Shown here one piece after another: positions 22,580-33,325 of a stretch of 64,000 nt of DNA. The notes under the pieces were generated by a model. It saw only the letters and a program-made list of their open reading frames with translations, ran no database searches and had not been told where the DNA came from. This stretch comes from Lucinisca nassula. Its lineage: Eukaryota; Mollusca; Bivalvia; Lucinida; Lucinidae. The first letter of the stretch is position 1; each line of letters starts with the position of its first letter. A program made the translations under genes and the position numbers. The stretch is from NCBI GenBank assembly GCA_963580285.1, contig OY757020.1:97219497-97283496 (forward strand), given 5' to 3'.

Positions 22580-23429
22580 CCGGAAACCCCAAAAGGGGTA
22601 AGTGGCAAACAGTGCAAGCCCAGATCAGACGCCACGAAACTCGTGTTTGTCACACCTTAACCTGGCCCTACTGTTATGAAACTTCACACACATACTTACC
22701 ATCACAAGACCTACATTCTGACAAAGGAGAATAACTTGTGTGTTTGTCACACCTAAACCAAAAAACCTTAACCTCGGTGATAACTTCAATAGTATTTTGT
22801 CTACTCTCAAGAAATATCACACACATAATTACCATCACAAGACCTACATCCTGACAAATTGCATTTGGGTGTTAAACTCCGGTCAAAATTTTAATAGTAT
22901 TTGTCCTACTCTCATGAAACTTCACACACATACTTACATTACAAAAACCTACATTCTGACAAAGGGCCATTACTATATTGCTTATTTTCACTAATCGTCT
23001 CCCCTTTTTCAAAAAAATATCTCCTGTTATTTCATAACAATGGGTGATAGGGCTTTCATGTTTCACATGTGTATTCCTTGTGACATTTTCCATTGAAAAT
23101 CACTTACTAGGGAACACAAAATTGAGTTTCTTAGCCTTATGGTTTAAGATTTACAGGTCCTTGCAGGGAAGGGGCCTTTCATTTCTCATTTTTTTTTTTG
23201 CATTCTTTGTTGAAAATCACTACCTAGTTTCTTTATTTGTACTCCAAACATCAGCTGAGGGTACTCATTAGAACCTCCTCATTCAGACGGTTCTAACGAG
23301 TACCCATAACCTTTGTCTTCAAACAAATCTTATCAAACTTCAAAGTGTATAGGATCATTTCACTAAAATAACCCTCCTACTACTGCGCATCTTCGGGGAG
23401 CATCCCTCGGTTTCACCGATGCTCTTGTT

Positions 23430-24188
23430 AAAAATCTTCATACCACCTATAAAAGAAACATCATAGGAAGGTGTACTTATATCAAAAAGATGACTATGAA
23501 ACTATGATGAAGGATGTCCTAAAACTTGCAAAGGTGAAATACTTTAATGGTCATTCAGCTGCTCGATCTGTCCAGGAGAACTTTGATTTGAGCCCCGCCA
23601 AGCGAATTTGTGTCTTCGAGCATTCCGTCATGACAAATTTTAACTGCGCATGCCCAGCCATTCACAGGGGCCAGGGATATGGCTTTCTGTCTGAAGGTTC
23701 CTCTTGATTCACTGCTTGTATGAGCGAGCAGCGATGGTTCTGGCGAGACTGGGGATGTGCAGGCTCGCCTGAACCTTCGCTGCTCGCATAGGCGATAAGT
23801 TCCAAAATCGCTTGACGGGGCCCATTTGATAGATTCTTGACATTCAAGCTTCATCTGAAAATCGTATCCCCTCCAAAACTAGCAGGTCTGTATCTTCAAT
23901 TCCTTGGATCACACCAGAAATAAGAAAATAGATTTGGAGAAGAAATAAGATTCATGCAAAGGAAAAAAAGTTGGGAAGTGGTAAACTCCGGGCAAAATTG
24001 GAGATTTTGAGATGAAAAATTAAGAATGACATCAAAAATCAACATGATTGTTTGTGAATAACGTGGTAGGTGATGTAAAGGCAAATCCCAGTGGGCATGG
24101 GGTTGCAGAATCAGACTCTGAAAGGGCAGAGGAACTAGTTGGTCAATTCAGTGATGCATTTAATAAAACTGAGTTCAAGGACGTTCCT
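23430..24188 (+). pseudogene. LINE linker region, second part of the split element
   Basis: The LINE left at 18580 resumes after the insertion. The translation includes the segments AKVKYFNGHSAARSVQENFD (23538-23597) and GSGKLRAKLEILR (after 23970), then VVGDVKANPSGH and SDSERAEELVGQFSDAFNKT near 24110-24170. Such segments join endonuclease to reverse transcriptase in non-LTR elements (inference from order and style). It is interrupted by MITE T at 23592 and stopped by a family Z SINE at 24189. No RT follows. Confidence 0.72.
23592..23822 (+). repeat. MITE family T, copy 2
   Basis: GCCCCGCCAAGCGAATTTG to CGCTTGACGGGGCCC. ATTTGA stands on both sides, giving a likely 6-bp target duplication. 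It is the second T element inserted in the same LINE. Confidence 0.86.
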
Positions 24189-24490
24189 GGCCCCCGCTCA
24201 TAGGGGCTTGAAGAAATATATGGGCTGCATGTTTCCACACAGAGCTGAAACCGACCCGCACAAGAGTACTAGTAAACCGCTTAGAGGATCTAAGCCTGCC
24301 CAGGCAAAGCGGTGCTAGTCGGCCCGTCCATGCTTATAAACCCTGCTGGTTTCATTGGGCGACGGATTGAGATGTTATTTCATCTCAATGTCGAGTAAAA
24401 GTCACACAAAATTGGAAGCAACGTCTCCAAAATGACCTATACAGTGTTGACAGGGACATTAAACCCTCAAATCAAACAAATCAAAACAAA
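24189..24490 (+). repeat. SINE-like family Z copy
   Basis: CCCCCGCTCATAGGGGCTTG to the ATCAAACAAATCAAAACAAA tail. It interrupts the decayed LINE. Confidence 0.88.
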
Positions 24491-24505
24491 TATTTGTTCC
24501 TTTTT

Positions 24506-24948
24506 AGCGTGGCTGTTTTCGAAGAAAACGACGAGGTATTGTCATAGCTCTGGCGTCGTCTGCATTGTTGTCGTCGTGCAAAAACTTGGACATTTTGTAA
24601 TATCTCTGTCATTACTGAACATATTTACTTGAAACTCGGACTAGTTGTTCATTATGAAAAGGGCAACTCAAACCAATAGGTGAGGTAACCCTCAAAATAA
24701 TTTTGGTACTGTTATGCCCCTTTTTCGACTTAGAATTTGTTCAAAAACTTGGAAATTTTGTCATTACTGAACATATTTACTTGAAACTCGGACTAGTTGT
24801 TCATTATGAAAAGGGGAACTCATACCAATAGGTGAGGTAACCCTCAAAATATTTTTAGCACAGTTATGCCCCTTTTTCAAATTAGAATTTTTGTTTAACT
24901 AAAAGAAACAGCAGCCGAGCGTTGGAACCCGCATGCGGTGCTCTTGTT
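24506..24948 (+). mobile_element. Hairpin-ended element D, copy 2
   Basis: It begins AGCGTGGCTGTTTTCGAAGA after a T-run and ends CCGCATGCGGTGCTCTTGTT. CAGCCGAGCG before the final hairpin complements the start imperfectly. Two internal units contain ACATTTTGTAATATCTCTGT. Confidence 0.8.
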
Positions 24949-25159
24949 GAGTTTATGGCCTAGTCAACTTGATGTTACAGGTGAATTGTTTGCTTAAAAG
25001 ATGATTGATTCAAATGTCAAGTCCGCTATTATTTGAGCAGATGATCCACTTGTAGTGACAAGGCAGATTTTCCCTGAAAAAAATGCAAACATTTAACATT
25101 TTGTTGTCTGCACAATCATGAGTTTAAAGGTTTCAGTAACATAATATCTCCAGCTATTT

Positions 25160-25406
25160 AAAAACGCATTTAGTACCAGAAACCCCAAAAGGGGTACCAC
25201 CCCAAAAGGGGTACCCTAGCAAACAGTGCAGGCCCAGATCAGATGCCGCAGAACGCGGCATCTGATCAGGGCCTCCACTGTTTGCTAAAAGTTAAGTCAT
25301 TTTCCAAATAAATTTTAATGAAAATACAACCTGACACCCCTAAATTTTGTATTGAACTCCTGCTATATATAAGGATGAAGTTTCCATTTGGTACAAAAAG
25401 GGTTAA
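25160..25406 (+). repeat. MITE family N, copy 2
   Basis: The right end GGTACAAAAAGGGTTAA is intact; the left end is decayed (GCATTTAGTACCAGAAACCC). The segment GGGGTACCACCCCAAAAGG is duplicated inside. The GATCAGATGCCGCAGAACGC hairpin is retained. Confidence 0.82.
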
Positions 25407-25499
25407 AAGCTAAAATGAGTATAATGGCTGAAAACTAGCCTTTGATCTTCATACATTTGAAACTAATGAGAAATTGCAGGGTTTTCATAGCAGCATCCT

Positions 25500-25870
25500 T
25501 ATTGTAACAAGAGCTGTATGTTTAATTAAGCCTCCAAACGAAGTGAGGAGAGTTATTGGTTTTTGCTGTGTTCTTCTTCTCATTATTATTAATATTCTTA
25601 TTTTTTCCTGCCAAAATTTCCCAGTTACCACTGGATGGATTGTTCTGAAATTTTTGGATATGATAGATATGGATGTGAAGTTGTGCAAGAGGGTTTCAAA
25701 ATTCACCATTTTGGACCCAAAATGTCGCCTGGGGGCATGCAAAAATCCACCCAAATTTTGTCCAGACAAGTTCATCCGCCCAAATTTTGTCCAGACAAGT
25801 TCCCAGTAACAGCTCAACATATTCTTGCAATTTCTAGGGGTCTTCTGGGGCCATGCCCAATACTCTTCAC
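25500..25870 (-). mobile_element. Fragment of a hairpin-ended element, minus strand
   Basis: On the minus strand it ends ACATACAGCTCTTGTT, like the CTCTTGTT termini elsewhere, preceded by CTCCTCACTTCGTTTGGAGG. No matching start was found to the right, so it is probably truncated. Confidence 0.45.
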
Positions 25871-25999
25871 TGCTTAAAAGGCCTTAAATCTCTAGATGTG
25901 GCTAAGTAATTTATTCAGTAGGATAAGTGTTAAACATGTATTGTAGAGCAGTTAGACAGCAGTTTGGAAGCTGACATAGCCACAAGAAAATTAAAACAT

Positions 26000-26350
26000 T
26001 ACAGTCGAACTTCAATGGCTCGAACACCTTTTGGACCATGAAAATCTGTTCGAGACAGGGGTAGTTCGAGCCACTGAGGATTACTGCCAAGAGGCATATT
26101 GAGGTGATTTTTTTGGACATCTTTTGATTTCTATAATAAAAGGTATGCTGTGTGTACTCATTAGAATCGCCTCATTGAGGCGATTCTAATGAGCACACAC
26201 AGCATACATTGGCAAGATACAATTCCAAAATCTCCTCAGTTATCCCGGACTATTTATTATGTGGGAGATTTCCCTAGGGACTCAAGAACGGGTTTGACTC
26301 AGCCATGGTAAATGAGCCATCGGTGTTCGAGCCATCGAAGTTCAACTCTA
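26000..26350. repeat. Foldback MITE family Q, copy 1
   Basis: Ends ACAGTCGAACTTCAATGGCT and, inverted, ATGGCTTCAACTT-like ends with GGTGTTCGAGCCATC. The middle holds a perfect stem of about 30 bp around GTACTCATTAGAATCGCCTC (26150-26210). Copies at 31210-31503 and 31909-32243. Confidence 0.82.
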
Positions 26351-27090
26351 TTTGCTCACCTGGAGTAAAACTCTAGCTCAGCTTTTGTCTAGCATCCATC
26401 CATCCATCTTTCCATCCATTCATTGCTAGCTTTTCACATTTCTCTCTAAGTTGCTTTCTGATTTCCAGGATGGTGGCCATCTTGAAATTCTTTAATCTAC
26501 ATCTCCTCAAAAAATGAAAATCAGATTTCACTGAAACTTGATTGGAGTCAGTGGGGCAGCACGGCGATTCAGAATTGCGAAAATCACCCATTCTGATATC
26601 CAGACTGGCCATCATCATTTTTTTTTTTTTTTTTGGTTTTGGTTTTACGGCCTTTTCAAGATTATTTCACCCATATCAAGCCGATCGTTAATCAGAGGTG
26701 GGCGAAAACCAGAGTACCCGGAGAAAAACCACCTGATCTTCCGTTGCAGAACTTGGCGTCTCACATATGACCCGAGCGAGGCTCGAACCACAGCGGTGAG
26801 AGACCTAATGATCAAGAGTCAGCGCTCTTAACCACTAGGCCACGGAGGCCCGTCCTGGCCATCATCATAAAATTTTTAAACGAAACCTCCTAAATCAAAA
26901 GTCTGATTGACTTGAACCTTGATTGATGGCATCAGGGCACCATGGTAGCCATCTTGAATTTCTTTAAACAATATCTCCTCCCAAACCGAATGTCTGATTG
27001 AGCTGATACTTGATGGGAGGCGTGGTTACACCATTGAGATTCAGGATTGCTAAAATTGTTTTGTTTCGATATCGAAGATGGCCACTATAC
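26351..27090 (+). repeat. Possible hairpin-ended element K, start only
   Basis: GCTCACCTGGAGTAAAACTC at the left is followed by a CATCCATCCATCCATC block, like the starts of the better defined elements. The inside has diverged units with CTTGAATTTCTTTAAACAAT and GATTGAGCTGATACTTGAT. No 3' end with CTTGTT was found. A SINE is inserted at 26618. Confidence 0.45.
26618..26851 (-). repeat. tRNA-derived SINE, second family, copy 1
   Basis: On the minus strand: GGCCTCCGTGGCCTAGTGGT (A box region), then TGTGGTTCGAGCCTCG (B box), a body with GATCAGGTGGTTTTTCTCCG, and a TTTGG/AAACC-rich tail. Copies or parts at 33326-33803, 42825-42960 and 60203-60435. Confidence 0.86.
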
Positions 27091-27255
27091 CTCCAAAACT
27101 AGGCTTTTCAGATAAAAAAAGTTTTGATAATTTTTTATTTCAAAACATAAGTTGTGGGTGCTTGTTAGAAGTGTCTCATTGGGGCAGTTCTTACAAGCAC
27201 CCACAATCTTTGTTTATGAGCAGAAATGCAGAAAATTTTGTTATACTGCAAAGAA
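27090..27255. repeat. Hairpin MITE fragment (GTGGGTGCTTGTTAGAA stem)
   Basis: Stem at about 27139-27206 with GTGGGTGCTTGTTAGAA and its complement TTCTTACAAGCACCCAC. Flanks carry AGCAGAAATGCAGAAAA, as in the larger MITE at 28317-28596. Confidence 0.65.
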
Positions 27256-27416
27256 ATTTGTAGGCTTTTGATTGGGTTTTAATACTTTGGAAAACATTGC
27301 AACAATGTACAAAATGTCGTGAAAAAGCTTTGCCTAACGGCTCAGGCAAACATCCCCCTCAGGCGGGGAATGTGATTCCATGTTCCCTGTCAAGAAACAA
27401 ATTAATAATAATTTAA

Positions 27417-27650
27417 GCCCCGCCAAGCGAATTTGTGTCTTCGAGCATTCCGTCATGACAAATTTTAACTGCGCATGCCCAGCCATTCAGAGGGGCCAGG
27501 GATATGGCTTTCTGTCTGAAGGTTCCTCTTGATTCACTGCTTGTATGAGCGAGCAGCGAAGGTTCTGGCAAGCCTGCGCGGATGCGCAGACTCGCCTGAA
27601 CTTTCGCTGCTCGCATAGGCGATAAGTACCAAAATCGCTTGGCGGGGCCC
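27417..27650 (+). repeat. MITE family T, copy 3
   Basis: Complete, from GCCCCGCCAAGCGAATTTG to AATCGCTTGGCGGGGCC, with TTTAA-type sequence on both sides. Confidence 0.87.
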
Positions 27651-28139
27651 ATTTAAACACTTGGAAACCTCACTTTTCCGTAAGTTGGGTTACAAGGGTG
27701 TTCATTTCAAATACTTGTGAATCTGATAAGATATTTTTGAAAGTATTGCCTTGTCCTGAAGATGTATACCTGGTTTTCTATCCACCTCTATCCACAACCG
27801 TTTAGCTATCAAGAAAATATTTTTTACCGGTACCTAACGTTTTTTTAATGAACCAGTTACACACAATGACATTAAACACGTGTTGGGGTGCTGGCGTCGG
27901 ATGATGTCATTTACCGATCGTGTGCAGAAAAATGGTAGCGTCGGTTTGTGGGCGGCGATTTATATCAATTTAAAAATCATCGATCGGCATTTTCTGTATG
28001 TCTGGTCTTCGATGGTCATTGCCGGAAAAAAGCATGCAGTCCATGACCTCGGCTATAAGACGGGGTCAATTTTTCGGGGTCATTTTGGAGGGAAAAATCC
28101 TCGTCTTATAACCAAATTTTTACGGTACTCCATTAAGCT

Positions 28140-28189
28140 TTTAACTTTTCTATAATTTCAGCATCCAGTTTAAATGGTAACAAAGACTC
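28140..28189 (+). other. Duplicate of a WDR48 splice acceptor and exon start, copy a
   Basis: TTTTCTATAATTTCAG followed by CATCCAGTTTAAATGGTAAC and AAAGACTC matches the acceptor and first 28 bases of the real exon at 28706 with two changes. It would encode SSLNGNKDS in the right phase. The match then stops, so it cannot replace the exon. It is the first of three acceptors spaced as a tandem duplication. Confidence 0.85.
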
Positions 28190-28261
28190 ATTCTGCGGCT
28201 TCTGATCTGCGTCTGCACTGTTTGCCAGTGTCCCAGAAAAGGGCCGCTTGGCATATATGGG

Positions 28262-28315
28262 TTAAGTTTTGTACTTTTCTATAATTTCAGCATCAAGTTT
28301 AAATGGTAACAAAGA
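28262..28315 (+). other. Duplicate of a WDR48 splice acceptor and exon start, copy b
   Basis: TTTTGTACTTTTCTATAATT, then TCAG and CATCAAGTTTAAATGGTAAC. It lies 129 bases after copy a. The exon match is cut by the MITE starting at 28317. After removal of the MITE the distance to the real exon is again about 130 bases. Confidence 0.85.
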
Positions 28316-28316
28316 T

Positions 28317-28596
28317 CATCACGAAAACACGCCTATATAATTTTGACCCCCTTGAACCCCACTTTTATATAGTAAAACTGGGGTTTACAGGGGTATACCT
28401 TATTTTTCTTATTTCTGCTCTAAAATATAGATTGTGGGTACTCGTTAGAACCGCCTCGATGAGGCTGTTCTAACGAGTGCCAACAATCTATACTTTGAGC
28501 AGAAATAAGAAAAATATCACAATTTTTCATCATAATTTTTTCATTTTTTCGGCGATAAAGGTGGCAATGTATTTGTATAGGCATGTTTGCGTAATG
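28317..28596. repeat. Hairpin MITE with CAT..ACACGCC ends, copy 1
   Basis: Ends CATCACGAAAACACGCCTAT and, inverted, CATTACGCAAACATGCCTAT. The centre is a strong stem with GGGTACTCGTTAGAACCGCC and its complement (28434-28490). A copy at 33355-33630 is similar over its length. Confidence 0.82.
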
Positions 28597-28705
28597 TCAT
28601 TCTGCGGCATCTGATTTGCACTGTTTGCCAGTGTCCCAGAAAAGGGCCTCTAGGCATATATGGGTTAATATATGGGATAAGCTTTGTACTTTTCTATAAT
28701 TTCAG

Positions 28706-28896
28706 CATCAAGTTTAAATGGGAACAAAGACTCTATATATAGCTTAGCCATGAATCAGTCTGGAACCGTCATTGTTTCCGGGTCAACAGAGAAAGTTTTA
28801 CGAGTGTGGGATCCACGGACATGTCAGAAACTGATGAAATTGAAAGGTCACTCGGACAACGTGAAGGCTCTTGTTCTCAACAGAGATGGCACTCAG
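28706..28896 (+). CDS. WDR48: WDR48 exon D
   Basis: It encodes (T)[19 protein letters not shown], then [20 protein letters not shown], then [20 protein letters not shown] and DGTQ: a complete WD40 blade (RVWD end) plus the first strands of the next. The first Thr codon is completed from the exon at 9047. The acceptor is ATAATTTCAG and the donor GTAGTT; it ends in phase 0. The region just upstream carries two duplicates of this acceptor with the exon start (28140, 28262), so three competing acceptors precede it. Confidence 0.97.
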
Positions 28897-29026
28897 GTAG
28901 TTCCAGGTTTTTTTTCTGAGGATAAAATGTCTGTTGGTCCTTAGGACTCACTTTAATTCCTCAACACCTACTGGTCAAACACTGTTTTAACCCTTTGTCT
29001 GCTAATCATGACTAACAGATGACATT

Positions 29027-29239
29027 TTAACCCTTCTCTTGCTGAATATTCATTTAAGCCACACCCATTTCTGTCTATCAACCAATCAAATTACTTGATG
29101 TAATTTATTGCTACAAATTCACAAACTGAATGTCAAACAGTGTAGATCCTGATCAGATGGCTTCTTCAGAAGCCATCTGATCTGGATCTACACTGTTTGC
29201 AAAGATAGGGGTTGTCGTGAACAGCAAGATAAGGGTTAA
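29027..29239 (+). repeat. TTAA-flanked MITE family P, copy 5
   Basis: TTAACCCTTCTCTTGCTGAA to GAACAGCAAGATAAGGGTTAA with the single GATCAGATGGCTTC hairpin. It lies 130 bp after exon D. Confidence 0.88.
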
Positions 29240-29427
29240 AAGTGAATTGTTTAGCTGTACTCAGTGATCCATTTTCATTGGAAACTTCACTGGCATTGAT
29301 CCAGCGACCTGATCACCACAGACGTGCATCTGTTGGCTACGGAGGCCAGGCTGCCGTGGCAGATATTATATTGTAATTGATGTACACTTAAAGCACTGAT
29401 TATGATTAACATCAGAGTACTGGCTCT

Positions 29428-29658
29428 GAGGTAATAAAACTTTTTTCATGCTCAACTCACCTGAGCATGAAATTTGTCCTGCTCATAAATTTTAAAATGC
29501 CAACTATTGTTGGCATTTTAAAATTTGTGAGCAGGACAAATAACATTCTCTGCTGTCTGAGAAAGAAAAATCGCTCAACGTCTTAGTATTTTGATTTTTA
29601 TGAGCATCACAAATTTCATGCTCAGCTGAGTTGAGCATGAAAAAAGTTTTATAACCTC
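29428..29658. repeat. Foldback MITE family W, copy 2
   Basis: GAGGTAATAAAACTTTTTTC at the left, its complement at the right and the CCAACTATTGTTGG palindrome inside. Directly followed by a truncated family Z SINE (29660-29875). Confidence 0.86.
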
Positions 29659-29659
29659 G

Positions 29660-29875
29660 GGGCCTGGTAAACCGCTTGTGTAGTCCAAGTCTGGTCAGGC
29701 AAAGTGGTGGGAGTTGGCGTCTCCCTTAAACCCTAAAAGTTCCTTTGGGTGGTAGGGCTTGAGATGTCATTTCATCTCAGTTTCCGGTAATAGTCCTACT
29801 AAATTGGAAGCAGTGTCTCCAAAATGACCTAACTAGTGTTGACAGGGCTGTAAAACCTTAATGTCTAAAAGTAAA
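29660..29875 (+). repeat. SINE-like family Z, 5'-truncated copy
   Basis: Starts within CTGGTAAACCGCTTGTGTAG and runs to the GTTGACAGGGCTGTAAAACC tail region. It is diverged from the other copies. Confidence 0.8.
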
Positions 29876-29924
29876 AAACCAATCATGACAAGCAGTGGGT
29901 ATCTTAATTAAAGAAATACACCAC

Positions 29925-30662
29925 AACCTCGTTATGACACGATTCATTATAACACAGTTTACATGGTTTCAAGATGGATCCCAAAAAGTATAGATTATAT
30001 AGAAAAATGACCATAAATGGTCATTTTTGTCGCGCCTGCTATTAGCATGGCGCGATATAGGCGCCTGGTTTTCCTTCCGTTCGTTCGTCAAGGCGTCAAC
30101 ATTTGCGACCACCCTAGCGTTCACCCTAATGGTCAAGTTTATTTCTCAAGAACTATAAGAGCTTCATTAATGATACTTGGTACAAACTTGTGTCTGGGAA
30201 AATACAACTTACATGCAAGCATCCATATTTGACCTTGACCTACATTTCATGGTTCACTGACTTTGTAGAATGTTGCGACCACCCTAGCGTTCACCCTAAT
30301 GGTCAAGTTAATTTCTCAAGAACCATAAGAGCTTCATTAATGATACTTGATACAAACTTATATCTCGGGATGGCAACTTAAATGCAAGCCTTCACCGTAA
30401 TGGTTAAGTTCATTTTTCAAGAATTATTTGAACTTCATTAATGATACTTAGTACAAGCCTTTTATGCAAGCATCTATGTTTGATCTTGGCCTAGATGTCA
30501 TGTTTCGGTGACTTTGCGCCCCCACAGGCGCGACATAGCCTTCGGCGGAATTCTTGTTCTATATAATCTACACATTTTTGTTTGGATATAACATGGTTGT
30601 TTTACTAACAAGGTTTCTGTTTGGACCCTATTTATAGTGTTATAAAGAGGTTGTGGTGTATT
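29925..30662. repeat. MITE family U, split by element H
   Basis: Ends AATACACCACAACCTC and the exact complement GAGGTTGTGGTGTATT. The insertion 30029-30558 separates GGTCATTTTT from CTATATAATCTACACATTTT. A related stretch at 58736-58925 reads GGTCATTTTCTATATATAAT without interruption. Confidence 0.82.
30029..30558 (+). mobile_element. Hairpin-ended element H, 530 bp
   Basis: It starts GTCGCGCCTG, paired with GGCGCGA 20 nt on and again 10 of 10 at 30525-30534. The short hairpin GCC-TTC-GGC and ATTCTTGTT close it. CCTTCCGTTCGTTCGTC is the CGT block. Internal units of about 185 bp contain AAGAGCTTCATTAATGATAC. Confidence 0.83.
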
Positions 30663-30723
30663 TTTCCCAAAATTGTCAATGTTACTCATCTTTATCTTAG
30701 GCTATGATACTGTCCACACTTAC

Positions 30724-31503
<780 letters not shown>

Positions 31504-31619
31504 CCTATTTTGGTAGACTATGCATAGCTTAAAGCTTTATAACCAGTCTCTGGCAACTGCTTCAGGGAGACATGTGGTGTTAGGGCATTGGATTTTCACC
31601 ATATTCCACACATTTCCTG

Positions 31620-31820
31620 AAATTTTCAGCCAATTTCCATATAGTTTTTGAAGAAAAAAGAACCTGACACCCCTAAATTTTGAAATGGACTCCTGCTATA
31701 TAAGGTGGAACATTCCATTTGGTACAAAAAGGGTTAAAAGAAAGAATTTGTTCCTGAGGATCTTTTCTAAGCCCATTTTGTACAGGAAACCCCAAAACTG
31801 GTACCCAGGCATACAGTTTG
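31620..31820 (+). repeat. MITE family N pieces
   Basis: 31620-31738 is the right half of one copy, ending GGTACAAAAAGGGTTAA. 31767-31820 is the left half of another (CCCATTTTGTACAGGAAACC). The order right-half then left-half suggests two truncated copies and not one element. Confidence 0.72.
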
Positions 31821-32445
31821 TTTGTTTGTATTGGAGTTTAACTGCCCAGTCAGTACTATTTTAGGTCATTTTTTGAGCCAGTCAGTTTACCTATCCTGGG
31901 CAGGCTTATACAGTCAAACTTCATTGGCTCGAACACCTTTGGGACCTCGAAAATCTGTTCGAGACAAGGGTAGTTCGAGCCTGTGGGGTTACTGTCAGGA
32001 GGCATAACGAGATAATTTTAGACATCTTTTTGGTGTTCCATAATGAATATGTATGCTGTGTGTACTCGTTAGAATCGCCTCATAGAGGGGATTCTAATGA
32101 GTACACACAGCATACATTTGCAAGATAAAAGAGTAAAAACGCCTTAATTATCCCCCACTATTTCTTATGTAGAGGATTTCGCAAGAGGCTCAAGAATTGG
32201 TTCGACTCATCCATGGTAAATGAGCCATCCAAGTTCTACTGTACCTAAGTGGTTAACAAGTGCAATACACATTCTTTTGCCAGAAACTGACAACTGCCCT
32301 TCTTGAATCAGCAGAGGAGAGAATGACCGTAGAAAAGATTTCATGATTAATCTCCACAAAAGAATGTTGCCGACTCTGGCAGATATTGAACCCGCGTCCT
32401 CCTGATCACCAGTCTGATGTGCATCCGACTGAGCTACCCAGGCTG
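31818..32445 (-). repeat. tRNA-derived SINE, third family, split by a Q MITE
   Basis: On the minus strand the head reads GGGTAGCTCAGTCGGATGCA (A box), then ACGCGGGTTCAATATCTGCC (B box), near 32385-32445. The tail part TTGGAGTTTAACTGCCCAGT is at 31830. MITE Q copy 3 (31909-32243) is inserted at TA. Pieces recur at 53085-53300, 53365-53582, 61395-61570 and 63392-63495. Confidence 0.8.
31909..32243. repeat. Foldback MITE family Q, copy 3
   Basis: TACAGTCAAACTTCATTGGC to AAGTTCTACTGTA with a near-perfect stem at 32055-32112 (GTGTGTACTCGTTAGAATCG). It sits in a SINE, giving a clean empty-site comparison with 53440-53480 and a likely TA duplication. Confidence 0.82.
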
Positions 32446-32447
32446 GT

Positions 32448-32640
32448 CCAGGCAAACAGTGCAGACCCAGATCAGACATGGCAGCATGCAGGGTCTGATC
32501 AGGACTTCCACTGTTTGCTAAAAGTTCAGTCATTTTCCAAATCAATTTTGAAGAAAACACAGTTTGAAACCCCTAAATTTTGAAATGGACTCCTGCTGTA
32601 TATAAGGAGGAAGATTCCATGTAGTACAAAATGTGTTAAA
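32448..32640 (+). repeat. MITE family N, 5'-truncated copy
   Basis: From GGCAAACAGTGCAGACCCAG to GTAGTACAAAATGTGTTAA; the hairpin is diverged. Confidence 0.75.
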
Positions 32641-32803
32641 AGAAAGAATTTGCTCCTGAGGTTCTTCTCTTAAAGGAAAGAATTGCTGTCAGAGCCTGTC
32701 AGAGGAGCTCACTTTGCCACAACAGTAAAGTTGTCTCCCATCAAAAAAAGGTAGTCTAAAAAAATTATTTCTTGCAAACCAGATGAGGAAATCCATCGTT
32801 TTA

Positions 32804-33160
32804 GCTTGGGATAGAAATTCTGTTCTAACCCTGGTGATCTTACCCAAAATCGAATATTCTGGCATGTTTGATAAATGCACTGGTTGAATACAGCCTCATA
32901 TGCGCAGTCGTTAAGGTTGAGGTCATGCATGTTACATGATGTCACTAAACTTCACTCTAGTGTCATCACAATATGGCGGACGGCGGCAACCAAAGTGACT
33001 GCAGTATTAAAAACCCACACTAAGAAATGGAAGGTATGCAAGAAAAAGAATTGTACATGCGTGTGAGGGATGCCTCGTGATGCCGGGCAGCGACCCTCGT
33101 GATGCCGGGCAGTAACCCTCAGGATGGATTTTTCCATCCACCCTCACACCCATATAAGAT
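32804..33160. repeat. Repeat family AA, copy 2
   Basis: Matches 9357-9745 (for example GTTTGATAAATGCACTGGTT). In the 3' half CTCGTGATGCCGGGCAG is repeated twice. Confidence 0.72.
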
Positions 33161-33172
33161 TCTTATAATCCA

Positions 33173-33237
33173 TCCCATTCCCTTTCATACTGCATGGACA
33201 GTATAAAAGGGAATGGGATGGATACACTTTATAGATT
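33173..33237. repeat. Perfect-looking foldback, about 28-bp arms
   Basis: ATCCATCCCATTCCCTTT and the inverted AAAGGGAATGGGATGGAT are separated by about 24 nt including ACTGCATGGACAGT. No family member was seen elsewhere. Confidence 0.75.
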
Positions 33238-33325
33238 ATAATATGCTTGTTTTCAGTGGTCATCCTCACCATTCTCCTGATTCAAAAAGGGTACCGGTAG
33301 TTACCAGTTCCTGTTTTTTTTTTTG

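Larger units (their letters stand above)
18581..23429 (+). mobile_element. Hairpin-ended element E, 4.85 kb with nested insertions
   Basis: It starts ATGCTCCCCGAAG (18581-18593), complemented at once by GGGGGAGC (5' hairpin) and, 13 of 13, at 23391-23403. The 3' hairpin around CATCCCTCGG-TTTC-ACCGATG and CTCTTGTT follow. ACGTCCGTCCGTCTGTCCG is the CGT block. Inside: units with AGTGAAACTTGATA (18860-19300), units with ATGAAACTTCACACACAT (19340-20030, 22600-23000), a TIR element at 20049-22579, and a fragment of the TTCTAACGAGTACC hairpin (23254-23300). It interrupts a LINE endonuclease gene. Treating both ends as one element rests on the 13-base match. Confidence 0.75.

Noticed and set aside
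25474..25820. A 111-codon frame on each strand
   Set aside because: Lies in a repeat fragment ending in CTCTTGTT on the minus strand; the peptides show no domain.
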